Source of the DNA: JAEXOD01 sp043805435
Lineage (GTDB): Bacteria; Bacteroidota; Ignavibacteria; Ignavibacteriales; Melioribacteraceae
Direction: 5' to 3'
Length of the DNA: 64,000 nucleotides
Assembly: GCA_043805435.1 (NCBI GenBank)
Contig: JAZDHY010000090.1
Coordinates: 1-64,000 of the forward strand
The notes beneath the pieces are model-generated. The model saw only the letters and a list, made by a program, of their open reading frames with translations. It was not told where the DNA came from and searched no databases. Of this stretch, positions 17,040 to 26,490 are shown piece by piece. The position numbers were made by a program, and so were the translations under genes. Position 1 is the stretch's first letter, and each line of letters starts with the position of its first letter.

Positions 17040-19445
17040 CTACTTAACCATTAACATTTTTTTACTTAATATAATATTATTAAACGTAATACGATATATA
17101 TATACTCCGCTGGATATTTTTTGGTTGTTGGAATTATATCCGTTCCAAATTATTTCGTTTTTGCCTGCATCTGCCAATCCGTTAAACAATGTATTAACAA
17201 CATTTCCCAGCACATCGTATATTTCAATATTTACTTTACCCGTTGTTGGTATTGTATAAACAATAGTGGTTGACGGGTTAAACGGATTGGGATAATTTCC
17301 CAATATTTCAAAATCAGACGGAATATTAATATCGTCATATACGGATGTTGTAGTATCAGGTACAAATCCTATTGCGTTAAGCATCGGTAGTATTTCGGGA
17401 TTACTCATAAAATAATTCCAAAGCAAGCCGCTTCTATAATTTTCAACCATAGCAATGATAGGCCCTTGATCTATTGCTATATAACTTGAGGCATACCAAT
17501 TTTGAGTAACATTAAAAGCATCGGTAAATCCATAAATTCCCCAAATTTTATTGCCGTATGTATTATAAAATCCTTTGAGGGCAGCCATGGATTTGTCCGG
17601 CGTATATGGAAATGATGCCAGAGCCGCTGTTGGACTAATAGTTCCGTTATCGTTAACCGGTTCGTGTACACGATAACCTGTGGGATCATCGGAAGCAGTT
17701 AAACCCCAAATGGAAGAATTATAGCCATAATTGTTTGGATTTGTAGCACAATAAGCATTATGTATTAATGCAATGTTCTTATTATTTAAAAAATAATTAG
17801 CATATTGATCTTTTTTATCTCTGGGGTCAAAACCCAAGTATGAATAATGAGCAAAAAATAATGGGCCGCCGTAATCCCAGCCAACGTATTGTTTATAACC
17901 AAAAAACGTTTTACCGTTTAAGTAATGCGAGCTGCTTGCCCAGCCGTTTTGATACAAACTTGCGGGAATACTATGAGTTGGTGATGCAATGCCCAGCAGA
18001 TAACATATTTGAGCTTCGTTTGGCCCTTGTAAAGTCATGTTGATTTGCCAAGCATAATTTGGAGACCAATGCCAATACAAAAAATTACTGAAAGTTGTTC
18101 TTCTATACCAATCAAATTCCGTTTCTTCCCATAATTGAGTAATAATTGATCGAATGCTGTCTTCATCGGAATTGTTTTGATTAAAATACCGTCTTGCCGT
18201 TAATAATCCTTGCAGCATAAAACACGATTCAACAAGATCACCCCCGTTATCATACTGACTGAATGGAACAACTACTCCGGTTTCTCCATTTAACCAATGA
18301 GGCCAAACACCATGAAAACGTTGTGCCTTATTCTTTAAAAAGTTTACTATTTTAAGTACTCTTTCAGTTCCTTGTTCTCTTGTAATAAAATCTCTATTAA
18401 TTCCGGCAAGAATAGCCATTATACCAAAACCGGAACCACCCGAAGTGACAGTATTGCCGGAGCCATAACGTTCTCTGGAAAGGCCGGAAACAGGATGTGC
18501 GTAATCCCAAAAATATCTAAAAGTTGCTTCTTGCAGCATATCGAGCCACTCATCATCGGTCATCGGGCTAGTTGTTGCAGTAACTACTGCGCTTAACGGA
18601 GATTCTGTTAATGAACTGTTTATAGTGGAGACTTTATAACTTGCCTGTATATCGGTATTGCCTATAAAATCAATATAAAAACGATCGGAACTGTTTGCTG
18701 TACCAATCATTTGATAATTTCCATTAATTAATTTATATATTCTATATCCCCCAATATTAAATTCGGTACTTAAATCCCACGAAATATCAATATGTTTAAA
18801 ATAACCTTTGGCTATTACATTTGTTGGAACTGCGGGAGGTACATTTGTGCCTTTTGTGGTTTTAAGTTCATCAAGATATAAAGTGTGTTCAACACCGTCA
18901 TTATTAGCAGTATTTTGGCCAAAATAAATAGTTTTTATTTTTGTTAAGTCGGCACTGCCGTGATTTTGTTTAATTATATCTAATGGAATTTTAACCTTAT
19001 TCCAACTTAACGGTTCAAATGACGTGATATAATCCGATATTTTAAATTTGGGGGTTTTATTGTTGTCGGTATCTTCAATAAATATTAATGGAAAATCATT
19101 TATAGAAATTGCGGTATTTGAATAGGCATAAAATACAATAGAGTCCATGTCTGACAAATCTCTGGCTGCCCAATTAGCTCCTGCTGCCGCTAAACCCCAA
19201 TCGCCTCCGCTAATTGATTTCCATCTTAATCTTAAACAATTTAAACCCGAGTATTTAACCGTTACATCAACCGGAAATTTATTGCTGTTAATAAGTTCAA
19301 GCGTGCTGCCACCCGAAACAAAACCCCAGCTGGTTTCATAATATGTGCTATTTGGACTATCATCAAAAAAAATAAAACTTTGTGCATTTATAAAACCTGC
19401 ACAAGTAAAAAGCAAAAATAATAAAGTATATAATTTAATTTTCAT
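17040..19445 (-). CDS. Exported GH144-family (endo-beta-1,2-glucanase-like) enzyme with type IX sorting domain
   Basis: 801 residues: signal peptide (1-21), a carbohydrate-binding-like beta domain (about 25-195), a fibronectin type III domain (about 205-295), a glycoamylase/GH144 domain (about 300-700) and a C-terminal type IX sorting domain (about 715-801) with NYPNPFNPSTTI and YDVLGN. GH144 marks are RYFWDYAHPVSGLSRER, GSGFGIMAILAGINR, ERVLKIVNFL, WPHWLNGETG, DGGDLVES-type NGGDLVESCFMLQGLLTAR, and WDYGGPLFFAHYSYLG. Known GH144 members hydrolyse beta-1,2-glucan to sophoro-oligosaccharides. This is probably the cell-surface or released depolymerase that feeds the ABC importer. Substrate specificity is inferred from family only. 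Confidence 0.8.
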   Translation of the reverse strand: MKIKLYTLLFLLFTCAGFINAQSFIFFDDSPNSTYYETSWGFVSGGSTLELINSNKFPVDVTVKYSGLNCLRLRWKSISGGDWGLAAAGANWAARDLSDMDSIVFYAYSNTAISINDFPLIFIEDTDNNKTPKFKISDYITSFEPLSWNKVKIPLDIIKQNHGSADLTKIKTIYFGQNTANNDGVEHTLYLDELKTTKGTNVPPAVPTNVIAKGYFKHIDISWDLSTEFNIGGYRIYKLINGNYQMIGTANSSDRFYIDFIGNTDIQASYKVSTINSSLTESPLSAVVTATTSPMTDDEWLDMLQEATFRYFWDYAHPVSGLSRERYGSGNTVTSGGSGFGIMAILAGINRDFITREQGTERVLKIVNFLKNKAQRFHGVWPHWLNGETGVVVPFSQYDNGGDLVESCFMLQGLLTARRYFNQNNSDEDSIRSIITQLWEETEFDWYRRTTFSNFLYWHWSPNYAWQINMTLQGPNEAQICYLLGIASPTHSIPASLYQNGWASSSHYLNGKTFFGYKQYVGWDYGGPLFFAHYSYLGFDPRDKKDQYANYFLNNKNIALIHNAYCATNPNNYGYNSSIWGLTASDDPTGYRVHEPVNDNGTISPTAALASFPYTPDKSMAALKGFYNTYGNKIWGIYGFTDAFNVTQNWYASSYIAIDQGPIIAMVENYRSGLLWNYFMSNPEILPMLNAIGFVPDTTTSVYDDINIPSDFEILGNYPNPFNPSTTIVYTIPTTGKVNIEIYDVLGNVVNTLFNGLADAGKNEIIWNGYNSNNQKISSGVYIYRITFNNIILSKKMLMVK

Positions 19446-19454
19446 AACTCACTT

Positions 19455-21548
19455 TTAATAAATGTTTTTGTTTTCTATTACAGTAATTGTAAAATCGGTT
19501 TTAGCTACAATTCTGCCGTTGTTAATAAATGAAACATAAAGCACGTGTTCACCGGTTGTAAAATGATCTGAAATAGGTGTTTTTAATGTTTCCCAGTTTA
19601 TAAATATTACACCATTTGCCGGCAGGTTAAAGTTATCAATTTCGAATATTGTTTTGCCGTTATGCATAAATAATATAGACGAGTTATTATATTCCTCATG
19701 CAAATCGTTAATAACCCACATGTCAATATTTAAAAACGAGTTTGCTAAATATTTATTTTGTCTTACACGTAGTGATAACAATACGGGTTCATACATTTTT
19801 TGAAGTGCATAATACCCATTTTTGCATTCCCCATAATAATCGACAATTGACCAAGTAATACTTTCCCAGCAGTCAATAAACATAAATTGAAATATCCCTG
19901 TAATACCATTATTTTTTTTACGCCTGTAATTTTCTATTGCCGTAATTAATAAATCGGATTGATATTGTTGGGAATTATTAATGTAGTCGCTAATATTTTT
20001 TCCCATATTTATGTTTGCGATAAAAGAGGTCTGCTCGTATTGATAATTATGATATTCCCATTTTTTCCAATCAGGAGTATTTATTTCCTCATCAGTCATA
20101 AATCTCTTTAATGTAGTTAAACAAGGAATAGCTTGTGCCCCGAACTCGGTAACAAGCGGCCCCATTGGTGCAGCGGCATAATGTTCTTTATTCCCCCAGT
20201 ACCAGCCGTCATATGGATGTTCCTCGTAATTTGACGCCATTCGAATAATCCTTGAACTATCCTCGCTTAATACGGCTTGGTACAAAAACGGGTCAAGTGT
20301 TTTTATTTGCTCCCCGGGTTCGTTATGGCAGCACCAAAAAGCAATAGAAGGATGATTGTAATTTTGTTTAACCATATCTTTTATTTGTGCAACAGCATTA
20401 CCAACAAAATCCACCGATTCGTCATATGTCCATTGTAATGCAAAATCCTGCCACAATAAAATGCCCTGCCTGTCAAATTCGTCATAAAGTTCTTTTCTGT
20501 TTACATGCGCATGTATGCGTACTACATTAATATTGGCTTCTTTAATAAGTTTGACCAAAGTTTTAATTTTGTTATTGTCAAAGCTGCTTAAAAATTGAGT
20601 TGGTATTATATTAGTGCCGCGTAAAAACAGATTTTTACCATTTAAATAAAAATTCTGCTTATCGTCTAAACTAATAGTTCGAATTCCAAAAAATGTTTCT
20701 ATTGTATTAAAATATTTAGACTTGACTACTGCTTTATATAAGTTTGGGTAACCAGCATCCCAAGTGTTCCACAATTCAGGATTTTGCATATCAAAAGTTA
20801 ATAATATTTCTCCGCTGCCGTATTGAATGTTTGTTTTAGTGTTAAACTCGATAACATTGTTGTTATCTTTTGTTATTGTTATTTTTAATTCTGCTTCTAA
20901 AGAACCTTTAATATTAGAGATATACGATAATAATATAGTGGTACGAGCATAACTGTTGTTTTCAATAGGTGCAGATGTAATTTTAACCTGTTCAATATAA
21001 ACACCGTTATTAAATATCAGCTTTACATCATTCCATATACCGCCGGTATTTTTATCCTGTCCAAATTCGTAACTCCAGCCTCCGGGACGGCAGTCGTGGT
21101 GATTAAATATTCCTTTAATTAATTGTTTTTTTAGCGGCCATACTTTTTCGGGTTCTTCTTTTGGCGAATTAACCTTTGCAATTAAAATATTAGTTTCCCC
21201 ATATTTTAAAATGTTTTGTATGTTATAATAAAACTCCTGAAAATACCCTTCGTGAAATCCTATTTTAACATCATTTAACCAAACGTCGGTAAAGTAATCA
21301 ACGCCGTTAAACTTTAAAATAGGTAATGAAAAATTCTTATATTTATCAGGAATGGTTATCTCTGTAATAAACCATACTGCTCCGTTATAGTTGTTTAATC
21401 CGGCTAATTCCCAATTGTTGGGAATATCCATTTCGGGCAAAGATTCATTGTTTATAAATTCTTTAATTATAAAATCATATTTAAATTTATTTTTTGGATC
21501 TAAAATATAAGTCCATAAGCCATTTATATTTATGCAGTTTTTTTCCAT
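19455..21548 (-). CDS. GH2-family beta-glycosidase, apparently cytoplasmic
   Basis: 697 residues, no signal peptide. Three GH2 regions are visible: the sugar-binding jelly roll (1-180, INGLWTYILDP, DIPNNWELAG), an immunoglobulin-like domain (about 185-295) and a TIM barrel (about 295-600) with NVVRIHAHVNRKELYDEFDR and LLWQDFALQW. The acid/base Glu lies in CCHNEPGEQ and the probable nucleophile in LVTEFGAQAIP. The surroundings resemble mannosidase/glucosidase-type GH2 rather than LacZ. It starts one base from the preceding gene's end (21550). In this locus it may trim imported or periplasmic oligosaccharides; the sugar is not defined by sequence. Confidence 0.85.
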   Translation of the reverse strand: MEKNCININGLWTYILDPKNKFKYDFIIKEFINNESLPEMDIPNNWELAGLNNYNGAVWFITEITIPDKYKNFSLPILKFNGVDYFTDVWLNDVKIGFHEGYFQEFYYNIQNILKYGETNILIAKVNSPKEEPEKVWPLKKQLIKGIFNHHDCRPGGWSYEFGQDKNTGGIWNDVKLIFNNGVYIEQVKITSAPIENNSYARTTILLSYISNIKGSLEAELKITITKDNNNVIEFNTKTNIQYGSGEILLTFDMQNPELWNTWDAGYPNLYKAVVKSKYFNTIETFFGIRTISLDDKQNFYLNGKNLFLRGTNIIPTQFLSSFDNNKIKTLVKLIKEANINVVRIHAHVNRKELYDEFDRQGILLWQDFALQWTYDESVDFVGNAVAQIKDMVKQNYNHPSIAFWCCHNEPGEQIKTLDPFLYQAVLSEDSSRIIRMASNYEEHPYDGWYWGNKEHYAAAPMGPLVTEFGAQAIPCLTTLKRFMTDEEINTPDWKKWEYHNYQYEQTSFIANINMGKNISDYINNSQQYQSDLLITAIENYRRKKNNGITGIFQFMFIDCWESITWSIVDYYGECKNGYYALQKMYEPVLLSLRVRQNKYLANSFLNIDMWVINDLHEEYNNSSILFMHNGKTIFEIDNFNLPANGVIFINWETLKTPISDHFTTGEHVLYVSFINNGRIVAKTDFTITVIENKNIY

Positions 21549-21549
21549 G

Positions 21550-22938
21550 TTAATTATAAAATTCCTCTTGTTTTATTATATTCAATATCGGTTCCATCCC
21601 GGCAATATTCATAAAAATATTAGGGATATAATTATTGGTCAGATAATTTGATAAAGAGATAAAAATCATAGCTTGGTCTAAAGCCAAATATGTTTTACCC
21701 GTTAAGCCTGTTTTCATATCAATACAATCATAAAAACCATATTCTCCATAAATATCGTAATGTTTTAACATGGTTTTTATATTATTTATTACTTCTTTGG
21801 GATTATAATTAACAGCAATTATTGACGCATGCGGGGTTACAACGCCATCCGTATATCCGCCTTTCATTGTACCAATTATATCAATTCCGTATTCCGAATA
21901 TCCGCCGTCGGGGGTAGAACAAGGCGACATTCCCCAAACGTTATAGCCTGCTTTGTTTAGGCAATAATCAATTTGAGCTTTAATATAAGTGTAATTATTT
22001 AATCCAAAACCTTTGGCGGCAATTCTTTCATCAACAAATAAGTCCGTCATTAACGATTCAAACGAGCTGCCTCCCCAAGAAGGGACTATTTTTAACGAAT
22101 CGTACAAATAATACCCATTAAAATAATTTATATCTTTGTACGTTTTGTAATTGCCCTGCGGTTTTTGTTGTTGGTCTATATCGGCTGATAATGTTCGGCT
22201 GAGTTTATACCAATTATCGGGATTGATTTCACCTTTAAACGTACTTAAATAAAAAGCTATTCTTGCTTCGGAACAAAGTAATTTGTAATGATACGGACTG
22301 AATCCGGTTTTAACATCATAACCCAGCCTGAATGCCCCTTCGTTTTCATCATACAACCATTTAAAATTAGCTTTATCTATTAACTGTTTGCATAAAGTGC
22401 CAAATTCTTCGGGAAAAACCTGCGAGGTGATTAATAATGATGAATATAACCAACCGGAATCAACAGTTGAAATATATCCACCGCTTTGTTTTAATATATC
22501 AACTTCATACCAATTATAAAAAAACCCGTTATAGGTTTCTAATTTTTTAAGTGTGTTTAAGGTAGTTGCAATTTTATTAATTGCTAAAGTTCGTGTAATT
22601 ATATTTAGTTTATATGCATTAATAGTGCAAACAAGATATAACCCAATATTAGTAATGGAAGTAAAATGTGCCGCATTTTGTTTATCAACAAATATTTTAT
22701 CTACAACTAATCCGGTATTGCCGTAGGTTGAATTATCAAAAAATTTCCACGTATCTTTGGCAATTTTAAGAAGCAATAATGAATCGGGTAGAGATGAATC
22801 CGGCTTTGCTGCAAGCTGATTATGAGGAAAATAATTTAAACTATCTTTTGCGTTCCTGTCTTTGGTTTGTGTTTGACAATAACAACATGAAAAAAAAACA
22901 GATAAAAACAAAAAAAGCGATAAACTAAAATTCCTCAT
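21550..22938 (-). CDS. DUF3131/glycoamylase-like lipoprotein
   Basis: 462 residues. A hydrophobic leader ends in FFSCCYC, a probable lipoprotein signal (Cys18 or 19). The body is an alpha/alpha-toroid: TWKFFDNSTYGNTGLVVDK, FFYNWYEV, GGYISTVDSGWLYSSLL, PSWGGSSFESLM, VWGMSPCSTPDGGYSEYG and a final ALDQAMIFISLSNYL. These blocks are typical of DUF3131/PF10091 glycoamylase-like proteins, related to the GH144 fold and to the central region of cyclic beta-1,2-glucan synthase. It is probably a second surface or periplasmic beta-glucan hydrolase, but activity is unproven. It lies between the GH94 gene (4-base gap) and the GH2 gene (1-base gap). Confidence 0.7.
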   Translation of the reverse strand: MRNFSLSLFLFLSVFFSCCYCQTQTKDRNAKDSLNYFPHNQLAAKPDSSLPDSLLLLKIAKDTWKFFDNSTYGNTGLVVDKIFVDKQNAAHFTSITNIGLYLVCTINAYKLNIITRTLAINKIATTLNTLKKLETYNGFFYNWYEVDILKQSGGYISTVDSGWLYSSLLITSQVFPEEFGTLCKQLIDKANFKWLYDENEGAFRLGYDVKTGFSPYHYKLLCSEARIAFYLSTFKGEINPDNWYKLSRTLSADIDQQQKPQGNYKTYKDINYFNGYYLYDSLKIVPSWGGSSFESLMTDLFVDERIAAKGFGLNNYTYIKAQIDYCLNKAGYNVWGMSPCSTPDGGYSEYGIDIIGTMKGGYTDGVVTPHASIIAVNYNPKEVINNIKTMLKHYDIYGEYGFYDCIDMKTGLTGKTYLALDQAMIFISLSNYLTNNYIPNIFMNIAGMEPILNIIKQEEFYN

Positions 22939-22942
22939 ATAA

Positions 22943-25318
22943 TCATTCCATTTTTACAATTACTTCTACACTGGTTCCCGCAAATTCTTTTATTATATTT
23001 CCCTGTTGTAACACACCGTTTACAGTTATGGATTTTACACCCATACTAACATGGTGGCTGTTTAATACTGTAATATTGTAAATTGTATTTCTGTATTTTC
23101 TTTTTATCGTAAAGCCATCCCATTCTTTAGGAATACATGGATCAATTATCAATCCATCTTCTGTGGTACGTACACCAAGTATCCAATCAACAATTACTTT
23201 TTGAAACCAAGAGGCACTACCGGTATACCAAGTCCATCCTGCCATCCCATAGTTCGGTGAATCGGGGCCGTCAATATTACCGGGAGTAACATAAGGTTCC
23301 GCAACCCATTTATCCGGATTCATCCCATTATAAATAGGGCTTAATCTTTTAAATGCTTCGTAAGCATATTCCGCGTCGCCCATTTTTGCAAATGCCCATA
23401 CAGACCAAGTTGCAGCATGAGTATAAACGCCGGCATTTTCTCTTCTACCGGGGGCATAACGCGAAAGGTACCCAATATATTTATCGGGTTTGGAATAACC
23501 CGGAAATAATAAAATTGGGCCATTATCTTTGAATAAAATATCTTTTACGGCCTGCATGGCTAATTGTTTTTTATCTTCAGGTGCAATTTCACTCATTACA
23601 GCCCAAATTTGCGGATTTAAAAATATTTTTCCTTCTACACATTCATCACTTCCAAATTTTTCACCGCTGTCTTTGGTGCCTCTGTAATACCATTTGCCAT
23701 CCCAAGCATATTTATCAAATGCGGTTTTTAATTCTACTGCTTTTTTATTATAATCTTCTGCTAATTCTTTTTTACCAAAATTTTCCGTTACTTTTGCAAA
23801 ATTAATTAACACATAATACAAAAATTCTGCAAGCCAAACAGATTCACCTTTCATTTCTAAACCAACAGCACTTAACCCGTCATTCCAGTCGCCTGCACCA
23901 ATTAACGGAAAACCCCTGCTACTAAATCGTGTATAAACCTTTTCGATTGATTTAACACAATGATTAAAAAGAGTATCGCTTTTTTCACTTTTGTAATAAG
24001 GTTCAACTGAATTTAATAAATCGTAATTTCCTGTTTCATTTAAATACTGAACAATTACAAAAGGAAGCCATAACAAATCATCGGTCATTTTTGTTTCCAA
24101 CCCAACTTCTGCAATTGGATGCCACCAATGCAAAACAGCCCCGTCTTCCAGCTGATGTCGGGCATGTAATTTAATCTGGTTTTCGGTACGCAAAGGATCG
24201 GTTGGTAAATAAACCAAACTATCTTGCAGTTGGTCTCTAAATCCAAAAGCTCCGCTTTGTTGATAATATGCCGTACGTCCCCAAAGTCTGCCCGCAATGG
24301 CTTGGTATCTAAACCAGTAATTTACGGATATATTCATTGCGGCATCCGGGGTTTCGATATGTAAATCGTCCAGTAAATTTTCCCACTCGGTTTTAACTTC
24401 GTCCAGTAAATATTCTAATTTTCCGGTTTTATTTAAATTCTCAATCGAGCTTTTTATTTCTTCTTTGCTGTTTTTAAGCCCAATATAAAATGCTGCTTTT
24501 TCTATTTGTTTTTTATCAATTTTAATATTTATTTTTACGGTACCAATAGAATCGTTAAATTTTCCGGTTTTTCCGGTCAGCTTTCCGGCAATAACGGCAG
24601 CGGGTTTATCAAGACTTCCATAATTACCAATAAATGCTTCTTTATCGCCTTCGTATTCGCTTATTGGTTTTGAACATGTAATAAATCCCATATACTCGTA
24701 TTCTATATTCCAATGTCCCCTGTCGCCTAATGGAATATCCCACAGTCTTTTAGTAGCAATCAACGAGTTTAGATTTGAATCAAATTCGGTTTCTAAAAAT
24801 GTTTTATGAAATTCGCGATGAAAGTCGTTTGAAGAACCAAGACACCATTCAAAATAAGAATAGACAGAAAGATCTAATTCTTCGTCTGTTTTATTTTCAA
24901 AGCTAAAATCCCAAATTTCTAATGTTTCATTAAACGGGACAAATATTGTTAGAATAATTTTAACGTTTTTGTATTCGGTTGTAAAAACAGCATAACCAAA
25001 ACCATATCTGCATTCGTATTTGTCAAACTCGGTTTTTACAGGCTGCCATGTAGGCGACCAGTATTCTCCGGTTTTGTTATTTTTGATGTAAAAATATTTT
25101 CCCCAATTATCCTGTATTAAATCCTGATGCCAGCGTGTAAGTCTGTTAAATTCCGAATGTTCGTTCCAGCTAAAACCCCCGCCGGTTTGCGAAATCACTA
25201 AACCATAAGTTCCATTAGATATAACATTAACCCACGGTTTAGGTGTTTTGGGTGTATTTATAATATATTCTTTCCCATTATCTGAGAAAGATCCGTATTT
25301 TGTCTCAAATTGCTTCAT
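22943..25318 (-). CDS. GH94-family glycoside phosphorylase
   Basis: 791 residues, no signal peptide, so cytoplasmic. Similar in length and order to cellobiose/chitobiose phosphorylases: an N-terminal beta-sandwich (YGLVISQTGGGFSW, EFNRLTRW), then an alpha/alpha barrel with GAFGFRDQLQDS (residues 358-367), WWHPIAEVG, DDLLWLPF, and GAGDWNDG (about 474-481), which holds the expected general-acid Asp. The enzyme would split an imported beta-linked oligosaccharide with phosphate, giving a sugar 1-phosphate and saving ATP. Together with GH144, a sophorose or beta-1,2-oligoglucan substrate is attractive, but known beta-1,2-oligoglucan phosphorylases are longer (about 1,100 residues), so cellobiose-type specificity remains possible. 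Confidence 0.85.
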   Translation of the reverse strand: MKQFETKYGSFSDNGKEYIINTPKTPKPWVNVISNGTYGLVISQTGGGFSWNEHSEFNRLTRWHQDLIQDNWGKYFYIKNNKTGEYWSPTWQPVKTEFDKYECRYGFGYAVFTTEYKNVKIILTIFVPFNETLEIWDFSFENKTDEELDLSVYSYFEWCLGSSNDFHREFHKTFLETEFDSNLNSLIATKRLWDIPLGDRGHWNIEYEYMGFITCSKPISEYEGDKEAFIGNYGSLDKPAAVIAGKLTGKTGKFNDSIGTVKINIKIDKKQIEKAAFYIGLKNSKEEIKSSIENLNKTGKLEYLLDEVKTEWENLLDDLHIETPDAAMNISVNYWFRYQAIAGRLWGRTAYYQQSGAFGFRDQLQDSLVYLPTDPLRTENQIKLHARHQLEDGAVLHWWHPIAEVGLETKMTDDLLWLPFVIVQYLNETGNYDLLNSVEPYYKSEKSDTLFNHCVKSIEKVYTRFSSRGFPLIGAGDWNDGLSAVGLEMKGESVWLAEFLYYVLINFAKVTENFGKKELAEDYNKKAVELKTAFDKYAWDGKWYYRGTKDSGEKFGSDECVEGKIFLNPQIWAVMSEIAPEDKKQLAMQAVKDILFKDNGPILLFPGYSKPDKYIGYLSRYAPGRRENAGVYTHAATWSVWAFAKMGDAEYAYEAFKRLSPIYNGMNPDKWVAEPYVTPGNIDGPDSPNYGMAGWTWYTGSASWFQKVIVDWILGVRTTEDGLIIDPCIPKEWDGFTIKRKYRNTIYNITVLNSHHVSMGVKSITVNGVLQQGNIIKEFAGTSVEVIVKME

Positions 25319-25351
25319 TTTATACGCTGAATTATTTATTAATTTATTTAT

Positions 25352-26350
25352 TTAGCAAGAACCGCCTACAATTAATTTTGTAGGTATTTTTAAGTGTTGT
25401 GGTTGGTAATCTTCATTACTATTTATTTTTTGGAGCAGCATTCGGGCAGCACTTAATCCTATTTCCGAAATTGGAACTTGTACAGTTGTTAAACGTGGAG
25501 TTAAATATTGTGAAATAACTATATCGTCAAACCCTGCAACTCCTATATCGTCCGGAATTTTTATACCAAGTGCACGTGCAGCATTGTAACAACCTATAGC
25601 CATCATATCATTAGCGGCAAAAATTACTTCCGGTTTATTTTTTTGCGACATTATTTTATTAAATGCTTCTACACCGCTTGTTATAGTAAAATCACCTTCT
25701 ACTATCCACGACTTATTTATTTTTACGTTATTATTTTTGTGTGCATCGGTATAACCTTTTAATCTTCTAACGGCATCACCGTTTTCGGCAGGACCAGAAA
25801 TGTGAGCTATTTTTGTATAGTTTCTTTTCTGAATAAGATAATCTACCATATTATAAGCACCGTTATAATTGTCAACATTAATAGAGTCGTTGTTGGCATA
25901 TTCCTTCCTTCCGTTTATTATTACAAAAGGAATAGAACATCTGGCTAAAACATCTTTAACCTCTTCGCTGGCAGCAGGTGCCATCATTATAATACCGCCA
26001 ACCAAACCGGTACCCATAAAATCTATAATTGCTTCAACAGTAGTTCTTTTGCTGTGCGAACTGGTTACCATCGTATAATAACCTTCGCTAAAACAATACT
26101 GTTCAACACCACGTATAATTTCAGTAAAAAACTCGTCAAAAATGTCCGGTAAAATTAATCCTACAATACTGGACGTTTTTTTTACAAAGCTGCGTGCTAA
26201 TAAATTAGGATTGTAATTAAGCTCGTCTGCTATTGCTTTAACAAGTTCTTTTGTTTCACTTTTTACTTTTTCGTCGTTATTTAAAGCGCGCGATACCGTT
26301 GCAATTGAAACATTAGCTTTTTTTGCGATTTCTTTGATTGTTATGGCCAT
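25352..26350 (-). CDS. LacI/GalR-family transcriptional regulator
   Basis: 332 residues. The N-terminal helix-turn-helix is ITIKEIAKKANVSIATVSR, with the hinge helix NPNLLARSFVKK. The rest is a periplasmic-binding-protein-like sugar sensor (SIVGLILPDIFDEFFTEI, FAANDMMAIGCYNAARALG, IGVAGFDDI, LTTVQVPISEIG). It is the first gene of the minus-strand glycan operon (33 bp before the GH94 gene). A matching operator lies 20 bp upstream of its start (26370-26383), so it probably represses itself, the operon and the divergent gene until a sugar from the pathway binds. Confidence 0.95.
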   Translation of the reverse strand: MAITIKEIAKKANVSIATVSRALNNDEKVKSETKELVKAIADELNYNPNLLARSFVKKTSSIVGLILPDIFDEFFTEIIRGVEQYCFSEGYYTMVTSSHSKRTTVEAIIDFMGTGLVGGIIMMAPAASEEVKDVLARCSIPFVIINGRKEYANNDSINVDNYNGAYNMVDYLIQKRNYTKIAHISGPAENGDAVRRLKGYTDAHKNNNVKINKSWIVEGDFTITSGVEAFNKIMSQKNKPEVIFAANDMMAIGCYNAARALGIKIPDDIGVAGFDDIVISQYLTPRLTTVQVPISEIGLSAARMLLQKINSNEDYQPQHLKIPTKLIVGGSC

Positions 26351-26369
26351 AAAATAAAAAATATGTTAA

Positions 26370-26383
26370 TGTAAACGTTTTCA
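26370..26383. promoter_or_regulatory. LacI-type operator in the divergent promoter
   Basis: TGTAAACGTTTTCA is a near-perfect palindrome around CG, the classic LacI/GalR operator form. It lies between the LacI-type gene and the divergent gene at 26491, where it could control both directions. Confidence 0.75.
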
Positions 26384-26490
26384 TTGATATTTAACTTAAA
26401 CATTTTTAAATTATTTGTCAAGTTTTGAATTTTATTTTTTACATTAATAACACAATTTGTTCCATTTTTAAGCTGTTGGAGATTTTTTAT